Below are positions 19,168-27,862 of a stretch of 64,000 nucleotides of DNA, piece by piece. The notes under the pieces were generated by a model that was not told the DNA's origin, did no database searches, and saw only the letters and a program-made list of their open reading frames with translations. This stretch comes from Solibacteraceae bacterium (lineage in GTDB: Bacteria > Acidobacteriota > Terriglobia > Bryobacterales > Bryobacteraceae). Every line of letters starts with the position of its first letter. The stretch's first letter is position 1. The stretch is from NCBI GenBank assembly GCA_021324015.1, contig JAJPJX010000050.1, forward strand, positions 103,715 to 167,714, given 5' to 3'. Made by a program: the position numbers and the translations under genes.

Positions 19168-20283
19168 TCAAGACTCCGCCCGCACCAGAACGTCCGGATA
19201 ATAACGCCCGATATTATTACAGTCGAGCAAAACGTGTTCCGTGTAGACCGCCAGCGGCGTGGGTTCCCGGTTGAGGACGGCCAGCGCCAGCCGGACGAGC
19301 TTTTCCCCGTATCGCTCGGGAAAGTAAGCTACCGATCCGATCAGAGGCGTCCCGGGCCGGCACATTTCGACGCGGCTTTCCGTGGTGGCGTTCTGTCCCA
19401 CAATCGCGGCCGTCTCCGCCCGCCGTGCCGCCAGCACCGCCTCTACCGCGCCGATGGCGCTGGGGTCGTTAAACGCCGAAAACAGCAGGCGGCTGTCGCG
19501 GGGAAGCGATTGCAGCAGTTGCCCGATGGCGGCGCAGGTCGCTTCGCGGTGCGCCAGGCCATCCAGGTGGATCACGCAGGACGCCGGAAAATCAGGAAGG
19601 ATCTGCCGCACTCCCTCCACGGTGCCCGTCAGCCGCGCCCGTGTTGCCGGCGAAGTCAGTGAAGACTCGACGAGGATCAGGCGATCGAACGAGCCCCTCC
19701 AGTGCTCGCGGGCGAAAGCCCCCAGGGCGTTACCGGCGATCAGACCCGCACGGTAATTGTTGCCGCCGAAGAACACGGCGCCGGGAATCGGGTTCTCCAC
19801 CGCGATCACGGGCAGACCGGCCCCGATGAAACGGTCGCCCAGCACGTGGGCAACCACGTCGATCGGCTGGAACATGATCACGACATCGACCTTGGCCTCG
19901 ATGAATACCTGAGCGTTCGCCAGATCGTCGTCCGGGTTCCCGTCGCTGCTGTTTAGCATGATTAATTCGAGGCCGGAGCCGGTGGCGGCCTTCTGGATGC
20001 CCAGGGTCACATCGCGCCGAAACGGGGTGCCCGCGAGCGGGGCGGAGTAGCCGATTCGCGTGCGGCGCCGGCGGTAACTCGCCCGGTAGCTCTTGTTTTC
20101 CAGCCGCTCCACATAGCCCCGGCTCTCGAGCGTGTGCAGAATCCGGAACACCCCTCCCCGTTCCAGCCCGGTGGCGGCCACGATCTCCGGAATGCGCAGC
20201 GCGCGGCCCGCGCGTTCCAGAAGCTCCAGAACCACCAGGCCCTTTTCGAGCGTCCCCAGTCTGTACGGATCCGTCCCTTCCAT
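19168..20283 (-). CDS. Chimeric regulator: IclR-type HTH fused to a LacI-like sugar-binding domain
   Basis: A 371-aa regulator with an unusual domain pairing. Residues ~8-65 are an IclR-type winged helix (LGTLEKGLVVLELLE, then ALRIPEIVAATGLERGGVFRILHTLESRGYVE). Instead of the IclR effector domain, residues ~76-371 are a periplasmic-binding-protein-like type I domain (IGYSAPLAGTPFRRDVTLGIQKAA, AKVDVVIMFQPID, LPVIAVENPIPGAVFFGGNNYRAG, LLFSAFNDPSAIGAVEAV). It lacks a signal peptide, so it acts in the cytosol. It is divergent from TonB receptor 1 across a 121-bp region with a perfect palindrome, and upstream of the GH106-like gene. It probably senses a sugar released by this locus. Confidence 0.82.
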   Translation of the reverse strand: MEGTDPYRLGTLEKGLVVLELLERAGRALRIPEIVAATGLERGGVFRILHTLESRGYVERLENKSYRASYRRRRTRIGYSAPLAGTPFRRDVTLGIQKAATGSGLELIMLNSSDGNPDDDLANAQVFIEAKVDVVIMFQPIDVVAHVLGDRFIGAGLPVIAVENPIPGAVFFGGNNYRAGLIAGNALGAFAREHWRGSFDRLILVESSLTSPATRARLTGTVEGVRQILPDFPASCVIHLDGLAHREATCAAIGQLLQSLPRDSRLLFSAFNDPSAIGAVEAVLAARRAETAAIVGQNATTESRVEMCRPGTPLIGSVAYFPERYGEKLVRLALAVLNREPTPLAVYTEHVLLDCNNIGRYYPDVLVRAES

Positions 20284-20293
20284 GTGCGTCTAC

Positions 20294-20309
20294 TTACCGG
20301 CGGCGGTAA
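20294..20309. promoter_or_regulatory. Perfect palindrome, candidate operator for the chimeric regulator
   Basis: TTACCG-GCGG-CGGTAA: two perfect 6-bp arms around a 4-nt spacer, 11 bp upstream of the regulator start and immediately upstream of the TonB-receptor promoter. A second, imperfect dyad (TGTTTAA-CAT-ATTAACA, 20371-20387) lies between that promoter and the receptor RBS. Either could be the operator. Confidence 0.45.
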
Positions 20310-20316
20310 ATTGCTC

Positions 20317-20346
20317 TTGACATCGCCGCGTCCGCTGACATACAGT
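20317..20346 (+). promoter_or_regulatory. Sigma-70-type promoter of TonB receptor 1
   Basis: TTGACA at 20317-20322, an 18-nt spacer, then TACAGT at 20341-20346. A GGAAGGA Shine-Dalgarno sequence follows at 20390-20396, eight bases before the ATG at 20405. The -35 box is consensus and the -10 box matches four of six positions. Confidence 0.5.
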
Positions 20347-20404
20347 CCCTGCACAATATTCGAACTCAGTTGTTTAACATATTAACACTGGAAGGATTAG
20401 CGCC

Positions 20405-23400
20405 ATGTGGAATTCGCCGTTCTTCCGTTCTCTGGTGGCGATCGCCCTCCTTTGCGCGGTCCGGGCATTCGGACAGGGAACTTTGGGGAGCATTTCCGGA
20501 CGTCTCACCGATACCTCGGGCAGCGTCCTGCTGAACGTTTCGCTGACGCTGACCAACACCGGCACCGGCCAGCAGAAAAAATCCAGGAGCGGGCCGGACG
20601 GCTACTACGCCTTCCCGGACCTCATGCCGGGCACGTATGCGCTACGGGCGGAGCTGCCCGGATTTCGCGTCGCCGTCACTCCCGAGCTGATTGTACAGGT
20701 GGACCAGGCCGTAAAGCACGATATCCAGATGCAGGTCGGCGAGCTGACCAGCACCGTGCAGGTGGACGCGGCTGCCCCGCTGTTGCAAGCTGAAACCTCC
20801 AGCACCGGCCAGGTCGTCACGGGCGATCAGATTCTGGAGATGCCGCTGAACGGCCGCAACTTCCTCTCGCTGGCGCTGCTGGTGCCGGGCGCCTCCGAGA
20901 ATCCCGGAGCGCAAAGCCAGTTCAGCATCAACGGGCAGCGCGGCAATGAGACCTCTATGCTCTTTGACGGCTTGGATGCCAGGCTGTTCATGAACGGCCG
21001 GCCGGCGCTGACTCCGTCGGTCGATGCCGTGCAGGAGTTCAAAATCCAGCAGAACTCGTTCTCCGCCGCGTACGGCGACGGCACGGCCGTGGTAAACGCC
21101 CAATTACGAAGCGGCAGCAACGAGTTTCACGGCGACGTGTGGGAGTTCCTGCGCAACAACGCCGTGGACTCGAGAGGATTTTTCGACCGCGCCGTTCCGC
21201 CCCTAAAGCGCAACCAGTTCGGGTTCACCTTTGGCGGCCCCATCCGCAGGAACAAGACGTTCTTTTTTACCAACTACGAGGGCCTGCGAACGCGGCGGTC
21301 CACCACCGGCTATGCCGAGATTCCGACGCCGGCGCAACTAAACGGCGACTTCGGCGGAAGCGCTCCCATTTACGACCCGCTGAACGTGGATCCCGGAACG
21401 GGTCAACGGCTTCCCTTTGCGAACAACGTCATCCCTGCAAACCGTGTTTCGATCTATGCAAAGACCGCCGCGCAGTGGTATCCGAAGCCAAACATCACCG
21501 GCGTGCAGGGATACAACTTTGCCAAAACGCTGACCAACCCGGAGAACGCCGATCAGGTGAATTTCCGCGTGGACCATCAATTAAACGATCACGATTCGCT
21601 GTTCGCCCGGTTCAGCCGCTCCACGGACCACAGCGTCAGCGACAACCCGCTCCCCCTGAGCGGCGAGATCGACGACATCAACGGGCTCCAGGCGCTGGTG
21701 CACGAAACGCACATCTTCACCCCCGCCCTCCTGAACGAGTTTTCCTTGGGCTACAGTTACGGGCTGTTCCGCCTGGGCAACCCCCTTGCGCCCGCACCCC
21801 TGGCCGTCCAGGCGTTCGGGCTGCAAAATCTGAACATTCCCGCGGTGAATCAAGGCATGCCGCTGCTCAACGTGACGGGTTATTCCACCATGGGTTCGGC
21901 GCAGTTCCGGCCGTTTGGCGGCCTGGAGAATCACTATCAGCTCAGTGACGACCTGTCGTGGACGCACGGCCGGCACCAGATCAAGATCGGCGGCGAGGTG
22001 CGGCAGTATCGGCCGGCCCTCTACGACCAGTCCAGCCCGAACGGAAGCCTCTCCTTCAACGGACAATTCTCGGGCCTTGCGGGCAAGGCCGGCAACCCGG
22101 TGGCCGACCTGGTGCTCGGCTATCCGTATACCGCCACCGCCACGGAGCTGATCGGTTCCAATGGGCAGGTCACGCTCCGGTGGTGGCACTACGCGCTGTA
22201 TTTCCAGGACGATTTCAAGCTCACCCCTAAGCTCACGCTGAACATGGGCCTGCGCTATGAATACGATCAGCCGTTCCACGAGATCTACGGCGCGGCGCGG
22301 GTTTGGGACGGCCGCACCAACCAGTTCGGCGATGCCACGAGCGGCCCGCTCACCAACCCGGACCGCAACAACTTCGCGCCGCGCGTCGGTTTTGCCTATA
22401 GCCCCACGCCCCTCACGGTGATCCGGGGAGGGTTCGGCGTGTTCTACGGATTTATTCGCGGCGAGGAGGTCTCCTCCGGCTACCATCTCGACCCTCCCTA
22501 TAACGTGACGGAAACCGTGAACTCCAATGCCACCGTGCCGACGCTGCTGCCCGGGACGCTGTTCCCGCTGGCCTCCACAGCGGTCACCCCATCGACCAGC
22601 CTGTTCTCCGTGGACCCGAACTTGCCGGCGAATTACACCTACGAATACAACCTGTCCATTCAGCGGCAGGTTTTGCGGACGCTTTCGCTACAGGCCTCGT
22701 ACGTGGGCTCCTCGTCTCACAAATTGATCGGCCGCGATCTCATCAATCAGGCGCACGTGGACGCGGCTCCCACGCACCCGACTTCCATCCAGAGCCGCCG
22801 GCCGTTTCAAGGCGCCGCTGACATCAGCATCACCAAGGCCATCGACAACGCGAATTACAACGCCCTCCAGGTAACGGCGGAGAAACGGACCTCCGCGGGC
22901 TTGACCCTGCTCGCGGCGTACACCTGGTCGAAGGCGCTGGGGATCAGCGAGGGTGGAGACCAGTCCGCCATCGGCAATGAATACGTTTCGCGCCACGTCT
23001 ACTACGGACCCACGCCCTACGACCAGCCGCAGCGCTTCACCATCAGCAGCATGTACGAGTTGCCGTTCGGGCATGGCAAGGCCTTTGCCAACAGCCTGCA
23101 CCCGGTGCTCGACAAAGCTGTGAGCGGATGGCAGCTCGGCGGCATCGGCACGTTTTTCAAGGGAGAATTCACCACGCCCACTAGCAACATCAGCGCGAAC
23201 GTCGGCCGTGTGGACCGCAACGTTCCCAACTGCGCGGCTAGTCCGAACCTTCCTTCCGGCCAGGCGTCCGTGCTGCGGTGGTTTAACACCGCCGCGCTTC
23301 TACCGCAGGCGTTCGGCACCTTTGGCAACTGCGGCACCGGGATTATTGAAATCCCCGGCGAAAATAACCTGGACCTTTCGCTGATCAAAGACACGCGCTT

Positions 23401-23566
23401 TCGGGACCGTTACAATCTGGAGTTTCGGGCTGAATTTTTCAACGCTCTGAACCACCCGAGCTTCGGGCCTCCGAACGTGCAGGTGGGATCGGCATCCATT
23501 GGAGTGATCAGCAGCACAAGGACCACCCCGCGTGAAATTCAGTTCGCTCTGAAGTTTTACTGGTGA
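20405..23566 (+). CDS. TonB-dependent receptor, Oar-like, with carboxypeptidase-regulatory-like domain (receptor 1)
   Basis: A 1,053-aa outer-membrane receptor. Signal peptide ~1-22; a CarboxypepD_reg-like beta-sandwich ~25-110 (LGSISGRLTDTSGSVLLNVSLTLTNTGTG); plug domain ~120-235 (MPLNGRNFLSLALLVPGA); then the 22-strand barrel ending in REIQFALKFYW with a terminal aromatic for BAM recognition. Such Oar-type proteins replace SusC/SusD pairs in acidobacteria and import oligosaccharides or other large substrates. It heads the rightward part of the carbohydrate locus and overlaps the open frame of the next gene by 4 nt at most, so co-transcription is likely. The divergent sugar-binding regulator presumably controls it. 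Confidence 0.9.
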   Translation: MWNSPFFRSLVAIALLCAVRAFGQGTLGSISGRLTDTSGSVLLNVSLTLTNTGTGQQKKSRSGPDGYYAFPDLMPGTYALRAELPGFRVAVTPELIVQVDQAVKHDIQMQVGELTSTVQVDAAAPLLQAETSSTGQVVTGDQILEMPLNGRNFLSLALLVPGASENPGAQSQFSINGQRGNETSMLFDGLDARLFMNGRPALTPSVDAVQEFKIQQNSFSAAYGDGTAVVNAQLRSGSNEFHGDVWEFLRNNAVDSRGFFDRAVPPLKRNQFGFTFGGPIRRNKTFFFTNYEGLRTRRSTTGYAEIPTPAQLNGDFGGSAPIYDPLNVDPGTGQRLPFANNVIPANRVSIYAKTAAQWYPKPNITGVQGYNFAKTLTNPENADQVNFRVDHQLNDHDSLFARFSRSTDHSVSDNPLPLSGEIDDINGLQALVHETHIFTPALLNEFSLGYSYGLFRLGNPLAPAPLAVQAFGLQNLNIPAVNQGMPLLNVTGYSTMGSAQFRPFGGLENHYQLSDDLSWTHGRHQIKIGGEVRQYRPALYDQSSPNGSLSFNGQFSGLAGKAGNPVADLVLGYPYTATATELIGSNGQVTLRWWHYALYFQDDFKLTPKLTLNMGLRYEYDQPFHEIYGAARVWDGRTNQFGDATSGPLTNPDRNNFAPRVGFAYSPTPLTVIRGGFGVFYGFIRGEEVSSGYHLDPPYNVTETVNSNATVPTLLPGTLFPLASTAVTPSTSLFSVDPNLPANYTYEYNLSIQRQVLRTLSLQASYVGSSSHKLIGRDLINQAHVDAAPTHPTSIQSRRPFQGAADISITKAIDNANYNALQVTAEKRTSAGLTLLAAYTWSKALGISEGGDQSAIGNEYVSRHVYYGPTPYDQPQRFTISSMYELPFGHGKAFANSLHPVLDKAVSGWQLGGIGTFFKGEFTTPTSNISANVGRVDRNVPNCAASPNLPSGQASVLRWFNTAALLPQAFGTFGNCGTGIIEIPGENNLDLSLIKDTRFRDRYNLEFRAEFFNALNHPSFGPPNVQVGSASIGVISSTRTTPREIQFALKFYW

Positions 23567-23616
23567 GCGCCGGGATCGCACCGCTGCGTTCAACAGGGAG
23601 AGTCTTTTCGGATATC

Positions 23617-25071
23617 ATGTCGCACCCGGATGCAATGCGAGCGAGGCCCGTACGCATCGGCGTTTTCTGCGTGGGCTTTCACCGTTATTGGCCTCAGTTT
23701 GCGGGCCTGAGGGAGCAGGTGGAGGCGTACTGCTCCGCCTTCGAAGACAAATTGCGCGCTCTCGGCGGCGTGGAGGTGGTTTCCGCGGGCCTGGTAGACG
23801 ATGTGGCCTCCGGCAGGCGCGCCGGCGATTTCTTCGTGTCGCAAAACGTGGACCTCATTTTCTGCGATGTGACGACCTACGTGCAATCCGCGTTTGTGCT
23901 GCCGGTGGCGCAGCGGAGCAAGGCTCCATTCGTGCTCGTCGGGCTTCAGCCGACGCCGGGCATGGATCCCGCCACCGCCACTACCTTCACCCAGCTTCTG
24001 CACGATAATTGCACCTCGCTGCCGGAAATCATGTACGCGCTGCGCAGAGCGGGGCTGGATGCGGACGTCATCTTCGGGCAGCTCGAGAACGATCCGCGAG
24101 CCTGGGGCAAGATTCAGGAGTGGGTGGAGGCGGCCCGGACCGCGCGCGCGCTCAAGAATGCCCGCATCGGACTGCTCGGCCACCCGTTTGAGGGCATGCT
24201 GGACATGAATGCCGATCCCACGGCCTTGGAAGCCACTTTCGGCGCGCACGTCGAGATGTTGGAGCTGTGCGATCTCAAGTGGCGGCTCGACCAGGTGTCG
24301 CCCTCCGACGTCTCCGCCATGAAAGAGCGGATCGAGGCATTTTTCCAGTTCCCCGAGCCGGGCGCGGATGCCATCGCCGGCCCAGTCACGGAAGAGGCCC
24401 TGCTCTGGTCCGCAAAGGTCGCGGTAGCGCTCGAACGGCTCGTCTCCGACTACCATCTCGACGGACTGGCCCACTACTATCGTGGCGTCGATGGCAACGA
24501 ATACGAGCAGATCGTGGCCGGCATGATCGTGGGCGCGTCGCTGCTGACGGCGCGCGGCATCCCGGTGGCCGGGGAGGGAGACTTGAAAAACTGCGTGGCT
24601 ATGCTGCTACTGGATCAACTGGGTGCCGGCGGTTCGTTCTCCGAGTTGCATCCGGCCGATTTTCGGGAGCAGTTCGTCTACGTGGGCCACGACGGGCCGG
24701 GGCACATTGCCATCAGCAGCGAGAAGCCGGCGCTCCGCGGATTGAGCATCTACCATGGGAAATTTGGCCGGGGCGTGTCGGTGGAATTCAAGGTGAAGCA
24801 TGGGCCGGTCACCATCGCCGGACTCACTACCACGCGCGACGGCCGCTTCAAGTTCGTCCTGGCCGAAGGAGAGTCCGTGCCCGGGGCCATTCCCGCCACC
24901 GGCAATACCAACACGCGATGCCGCTTTCAGCCGGACTTGGCTACCTTTATCGAGCGCTGGAGTCTGGCGGGGCCCACGCATCATTTCGCGCTCGGCATTG
25001 GGCGCCGGATCTCGGTCTTGCGCAAGGTCGCCCGCCTGTTCGGCCTCGAAGCCGACGTGATCAGCGAATGA
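23617..25071 (+). CDS. L-arabinose/L-fucose isomerase-like protein
   Basis: A protein of about 484 aa with the fold of L-fucose/L-arabinose isomerases, which interconvert aldoses and ketoses using Mn2+. N-terminal Rossmann-like region: VRIGVFCVGFHRYWPQF, VDLIFCDVTTYVQSAFVLPVA. The C-terminal half carries the AraA-like signature GIPVAGEGDLKNCVAMLLLD, GHDGPGHIAI, and an HHFALG segment near the end, all in positions expected for metal and substrate ligands. The start is taken at the ATG at 23617; another ATG at 23635 is possible. The stop overlaps the MFS transporter start by 4 nt (ATGA), so the two probably form a sugar uptake/isomerisation unit. The exact sugar is unknown. Confidence 0.78.
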   Translation: MSHPDAMRARPVRIGVFCVGFHRYWPQFAGLREQVEAYCSAFEDKLRALGGVEVVSAGLVDDVASGRRAGDFFVSQNVDLIFCDVTTYVQSAFVLPVAQRSKAPFVLVGLQPTPGMDPATATTFTQLLHDNCTSLPEIMYALRRAGLDADVIFGQLENDPRAWGKIQEWVEAARTARALKNARIGLLGHPFEGMLDMNADPTALEATFGAHVEMLELCDLKWRLDQVSPSDVSAMKERIEAFFQFPEPGADAIAGPVTEEALLWSAKVAVALERLVSDYHLDGLAHYYRGVDGNEYEQIVAGMIVGASLLTARGIPVAGEGDLKNCVAMLLLDQLGAGGSFSELHPADFREQFVYVGHDGPGHIAISSEKPALRGLSIYHGKFGRGVSVEFKVKHGPVTIAGLTTTRDGRFKFVLAEGESVPGAIPATGNTNTRCRFQPDLATFIERWSLAGPTHHFALGIGRRISVLRKVARLFGLEADVISE

Positions 25072-26312
25072 GCCGCGCGCGACGGCACGCCTGGCTGCTG
25101 TGCTGGCTGCTGTCGGCGGCCACCGCCCTCAGTTTCCTCGACCGCCAGGTGCTCTCGGTGCTCGCGCCCACGTTGATGTCCCACTTCGGGATGACCAACA
25201 CCGTATATTCGCGAATCGTCTTCGCCTTCCAACTCAGCTATACCATCATGTTTTCGCTGGGCGGAGTCGTGGTGGACCGGCTGGGGACGCGCCGTGGCAT
25301 GGCCGCTTCGCTAGGCCTCTGGTCGGCTGCCAGTGCCGCCCATGCGGCAGTGAACGGCCCCTGGGGCCTTGGCGGCGCGCGCCTGCTGCTCGGCTTGGGA
25401 GAGGGCGGATGTTTTCCCGCCGCGATGAAGGGCGCGGTCGAGTGGTTCCCTGTCGACCAGCGCACGCTCGCCATCGGCATTGCGAACGGCGGCTCGGCTC
25501 TGGGCGCCGTCATCGCGCCTCCCCTGACCGCACTCGCCGCGGCCCGTTTTGGATGGCGGGGCGCGTTTCTCGGAACCGGCATGCTGGGTACGGCTTGGTT
25601 GTGCGCATGGCTTTTCGCGACCCGCCGCGGCGTGCCGGAGTCGGCCGTGCGAACGGACCGTGTCAGCGGCGCTTCTCTTCCCGGCCTGCTGCGTGACCGG
25701 AACGTGCGGCTCGTTCTGGCGGCTCGCTTCCTGTTCGATCCCGTTTTCTACTTCTACATTTTCTGGATTCCGCAATACCTTTCCCGGGAGCGCGGACTCT
25801 CGCTGGCCGAGATCGGGGCGCATTATTGGGTGCCCTTCCTGGTGCTGGGACTGAGCCAGATGTTCTGCGGCCGGTGGACCGACGCCGTCGTGCGCCGCCG
25901 CAGCGATCCTCTGCGGGCTCGGCTGGCCTTCCTGCTGGCGGCCGCAGCCCTCACGCCGGCTTCGTGGGCCGCCTGGCTCGCGCCCTCCGCGGGTTGGGCG
26001 GTCGCGCTGATGTCCCTGCTCATGCTCGCGCACGGCTTTTGGATCACGAATTTCCTCGGCCTGCTGAGCGATCTGTTTCCCGCCCAGGCCATCGCCACAG
26101 TCACGGGACTCACCGGCACCATGGGCGGTATCGGCGGCATGCTCTCGAGCCTGGCGGTTGGCGTGATCGTAGACCGCCTCAACTTTGCGCCAGTCTTCGC
26201 CGTTTCGGGGGTCTTGTACCCCGCAGCATTCCTCCTGCTCTGGCAAGCCAGGCGCTCCCGCGCCTCCGCCGGCTTGGACCGGGCCGCCGGTTTCAGGCAG
26301 AATGACAGGTAA
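25068..26312 (+). CDS. MFS transporter, anion:cation symporter (hexuronate/ExuT-like) type
   Basis: A 414-aa inner-membrane symporter with 12 predicted helices. The first helix and loop read ALSFLDRQVLSVLAPTL, and the A-loop signature is DRLGTRRGMA. The segment GLGEGGCFPAAMKGAVEWFPVDQR is diagnostic of the ACS subfamily that imports hexuronates, glucarate and related acid sugars with protons. Its ATG overlaps the isomerase stop by 4 nt. The sequence after residue ~395 is a short hydrophilic tail. The substrate is probably an acid or deoxy sugar released by the nearby hydrolases; this is inferred from context. Confidence 0.88.
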   Translation: MSRARRHAWLLCWLLSAATALSFLDRQVLSVLAPTLMSHFGMTNTVYSRIVFAFQLSYTIMFSLGGVVVDRLGTRRGMAASLGLWSAASAAHAAVNGPWGLGGARLLLGLGEGGCFPAAMKGAVEWFPVDQRTLAIGIANGGSALGAVIAPPLTALAAARFGWRGAFLGTGMLGTAWLCAWLFATRRGVPESAVRTDRVSGASLPGLLRDRNVRLVLAARFLFDPVFYFYIFWIPQYLSRERGLSLAEIGAHYWVPFLVLGLSQMFCGRWTDAVVRRRSDPLRARLAFLLAAAALTPASWAAWLAPSAGWAVALMSLLMLAHGFWITNFLGLLSDLFPAQAIATVTGLTGTMGGIGGMLSSLAVGVIVDRLNFAPVFAVSGVLYPAAFLLLWQARRSRASAGLDRAAGFRQNDR

Positions 26313-26367
26313 TGGCCTCCAGACGCCGGGTATGGTCCGGCGCGTATTCCGGACCCCGAGGACTCCC

Positions 26368-27798
26368 TTGACGCGACAGGATTTCCTGAAGACCGCGGCA
26401 TGTGCCGCTGCCGCTCCGCTGATGGCCCAGACGGGCCGGCGCAACCTTATATTCATTCTCAGTGACGATCACAGCATCGACCATTTCGGCCGGCCTGCCT
26501 GGCTGAAGACGCCCGGCATGGATCGCATGGCCCGCGGGGGCGCGCGCTTCCGCAATTCGTTCGTCACCACTTCTCTCTGCTCACCCAGCCGCGCCTCCAT
26601 CCTGACCGGACTCTACGTGCACGCTCACCGCGTCACCGATAATGTCAGCCCCTTCCCCAAAGGCCTGCTTACGTTTCCCGAACTGCTGCAGAAGGCCGGC
26701 TATCGCACTGGCTTTCTGGGCAAGTGGCATATGGGTAACGCGGACGATAACCCGCAGCCCGGCTTCGACCGCTGGGTTTCCTTCCGCGGCCAGGGCGTCT
26801 ACAACGATCCGCTCCTCAACATGGACGGCGTGCGGCGGCAGGTCAAGGGCTACGTTACCGACATCCTCACCGAGGAGGCTCTGCGCTTCATTGGCCAAAA
26901 TTCCCACCGGCCGTTTTTCCTTTACCTCTCCCATAAGGCCGTGCACGGTTTTTGTGTTCCCGCCGCGCGCCACCGGAATCTGTATTCCACCGAGCCCATT
27001 CCTTACCCCCAGTCCATGGCCAATACTGCGGAAAACTATCGGGGCAAACCCGACTGGGTACGCCGCCAGCGCAACTCCTGGCACGGCGTGGACGGCATGT
27101 ATGACCACCGCATCAGCTTCGAGCAGAACTACCGCGACTGCTGCCGTACGCTGATGGCCCTGGATGAAAGCATCGGCCAGGTGCTCAACGCGCTGGATGA
27201 AAAGCGCCTGTTGAACGACACCCTGGTCCTTTACATGAGCGACAACGGTTTCCAGTACGGCGAGCACGGCCTCATCGACAAACGCACCATGTATGAGACC
27301 TCCATCCGCGTCCCCATGCTGGCGCACTGCCCGGACCTGTTCGGCAGCGGCCGCGAAATCGACGGCATGGCGCTCAATATCGACATTGCTCCCACCCTTC
27401 TGGAGGCCGCCTCTCTGCCCCTGCCGGCAACCTTTCACGGGCGCTCGCTGCTGCCGCTGCTCCGCGGAACCTCCGAGTGGCGCACCGAGTTCCTCTACGA
27501 GTACTTCTGGGAGCGTGACTACCCCCAGACTCCGTCCATGCTCGGCCTGCGCACCGACCGCTACAGCTACACGAACTACCACGGCGTCTGGGACCTCGAT
27601 GAGCTCTACGACCTGCAACAGGACCCCGACCAAATGCACAATCTGCTCGGCGACGTCCGCATTACCACGCAGGGCGGCAGCCTGTTCGCGCAGATCAAAG
27701 ATCCCGAGCGCAAGCGTCTGGTGGGGGATCTGCGGAATCGAATGTTCCGCATCCTCGCGAACACCGGCGGCCGTCGTGAACCGACCTGGTCCGCCTGA
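26368..27798 (+). CDS. Exported type I sulfatase (arylsulfatase family)
   Basis: A 476-aa sulfatase that would remove sulfate esters from glycans. From the TTG start chosen here (GAGG lies six nt upstream) the protein begins MTRQDFLKTAACAAAAPLMAQ, a Tat-like export signal with R-Q in place of R-R. ATGs at 26302 and 26332 would add a leader. Metal ligands D33-D34 are in LSDDHS. The formylglycine motif CSPSRASILTG starts at C71, so activation needs a formylglycine-generating enzyme; none is in the window. Later conserved parts include GFLGKWHMG and YMSDNGFQYGEHGL. It follows the MFS transporter by 55 nt. Confidence 0.9.
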   Translation: MTRQDFLKTAACAAAAPLMAQTGRRNLIFILSDDHSIDHFGRPAWLKTPGMDRMARGGARFRNSFVTTSLCSPSRASILTGLYVHAHRVTDNVSPFPKGLLTFPELLQKAGYRTGFLGKWHMGNADDNPQPGFDRWVSFRGQGVYNDPLLNMDGVRRQVKGYVTDILTEEALRFIGQNSHRPFFLYLSHKAVHGFCVPAARHRNLYSTEPIPYPQSMANTAENYRGKPDWVRRQRNSWHGVDGMYDHRISFEQNYRDCCRTLMALDESIGQVLNALDEKRLLNDTLVLYMSDNGFQYGEHGLIDKRTMYETSIRVPMLAHCPDLFGSGREIDGMALNIDIAPTLLEAASLPLPATFHGRSLLPLLRGTSEWRTEFLYEYFWERDYPQTPSMLGLRTDRYSYTNYHGVWDLDELYDLQQDPDQMHNLLGDVRITTQGGSLFAQIKDPERKRLVGDLRNRMFRILANTGGRREPTWSA

Positions 27799-27862
27799 GT
27801 CCCGCCGGCCGGGCGTTTGACATGCTCCGCCGCCTGGCGGACAATCGGTATCCCCGATCCTG

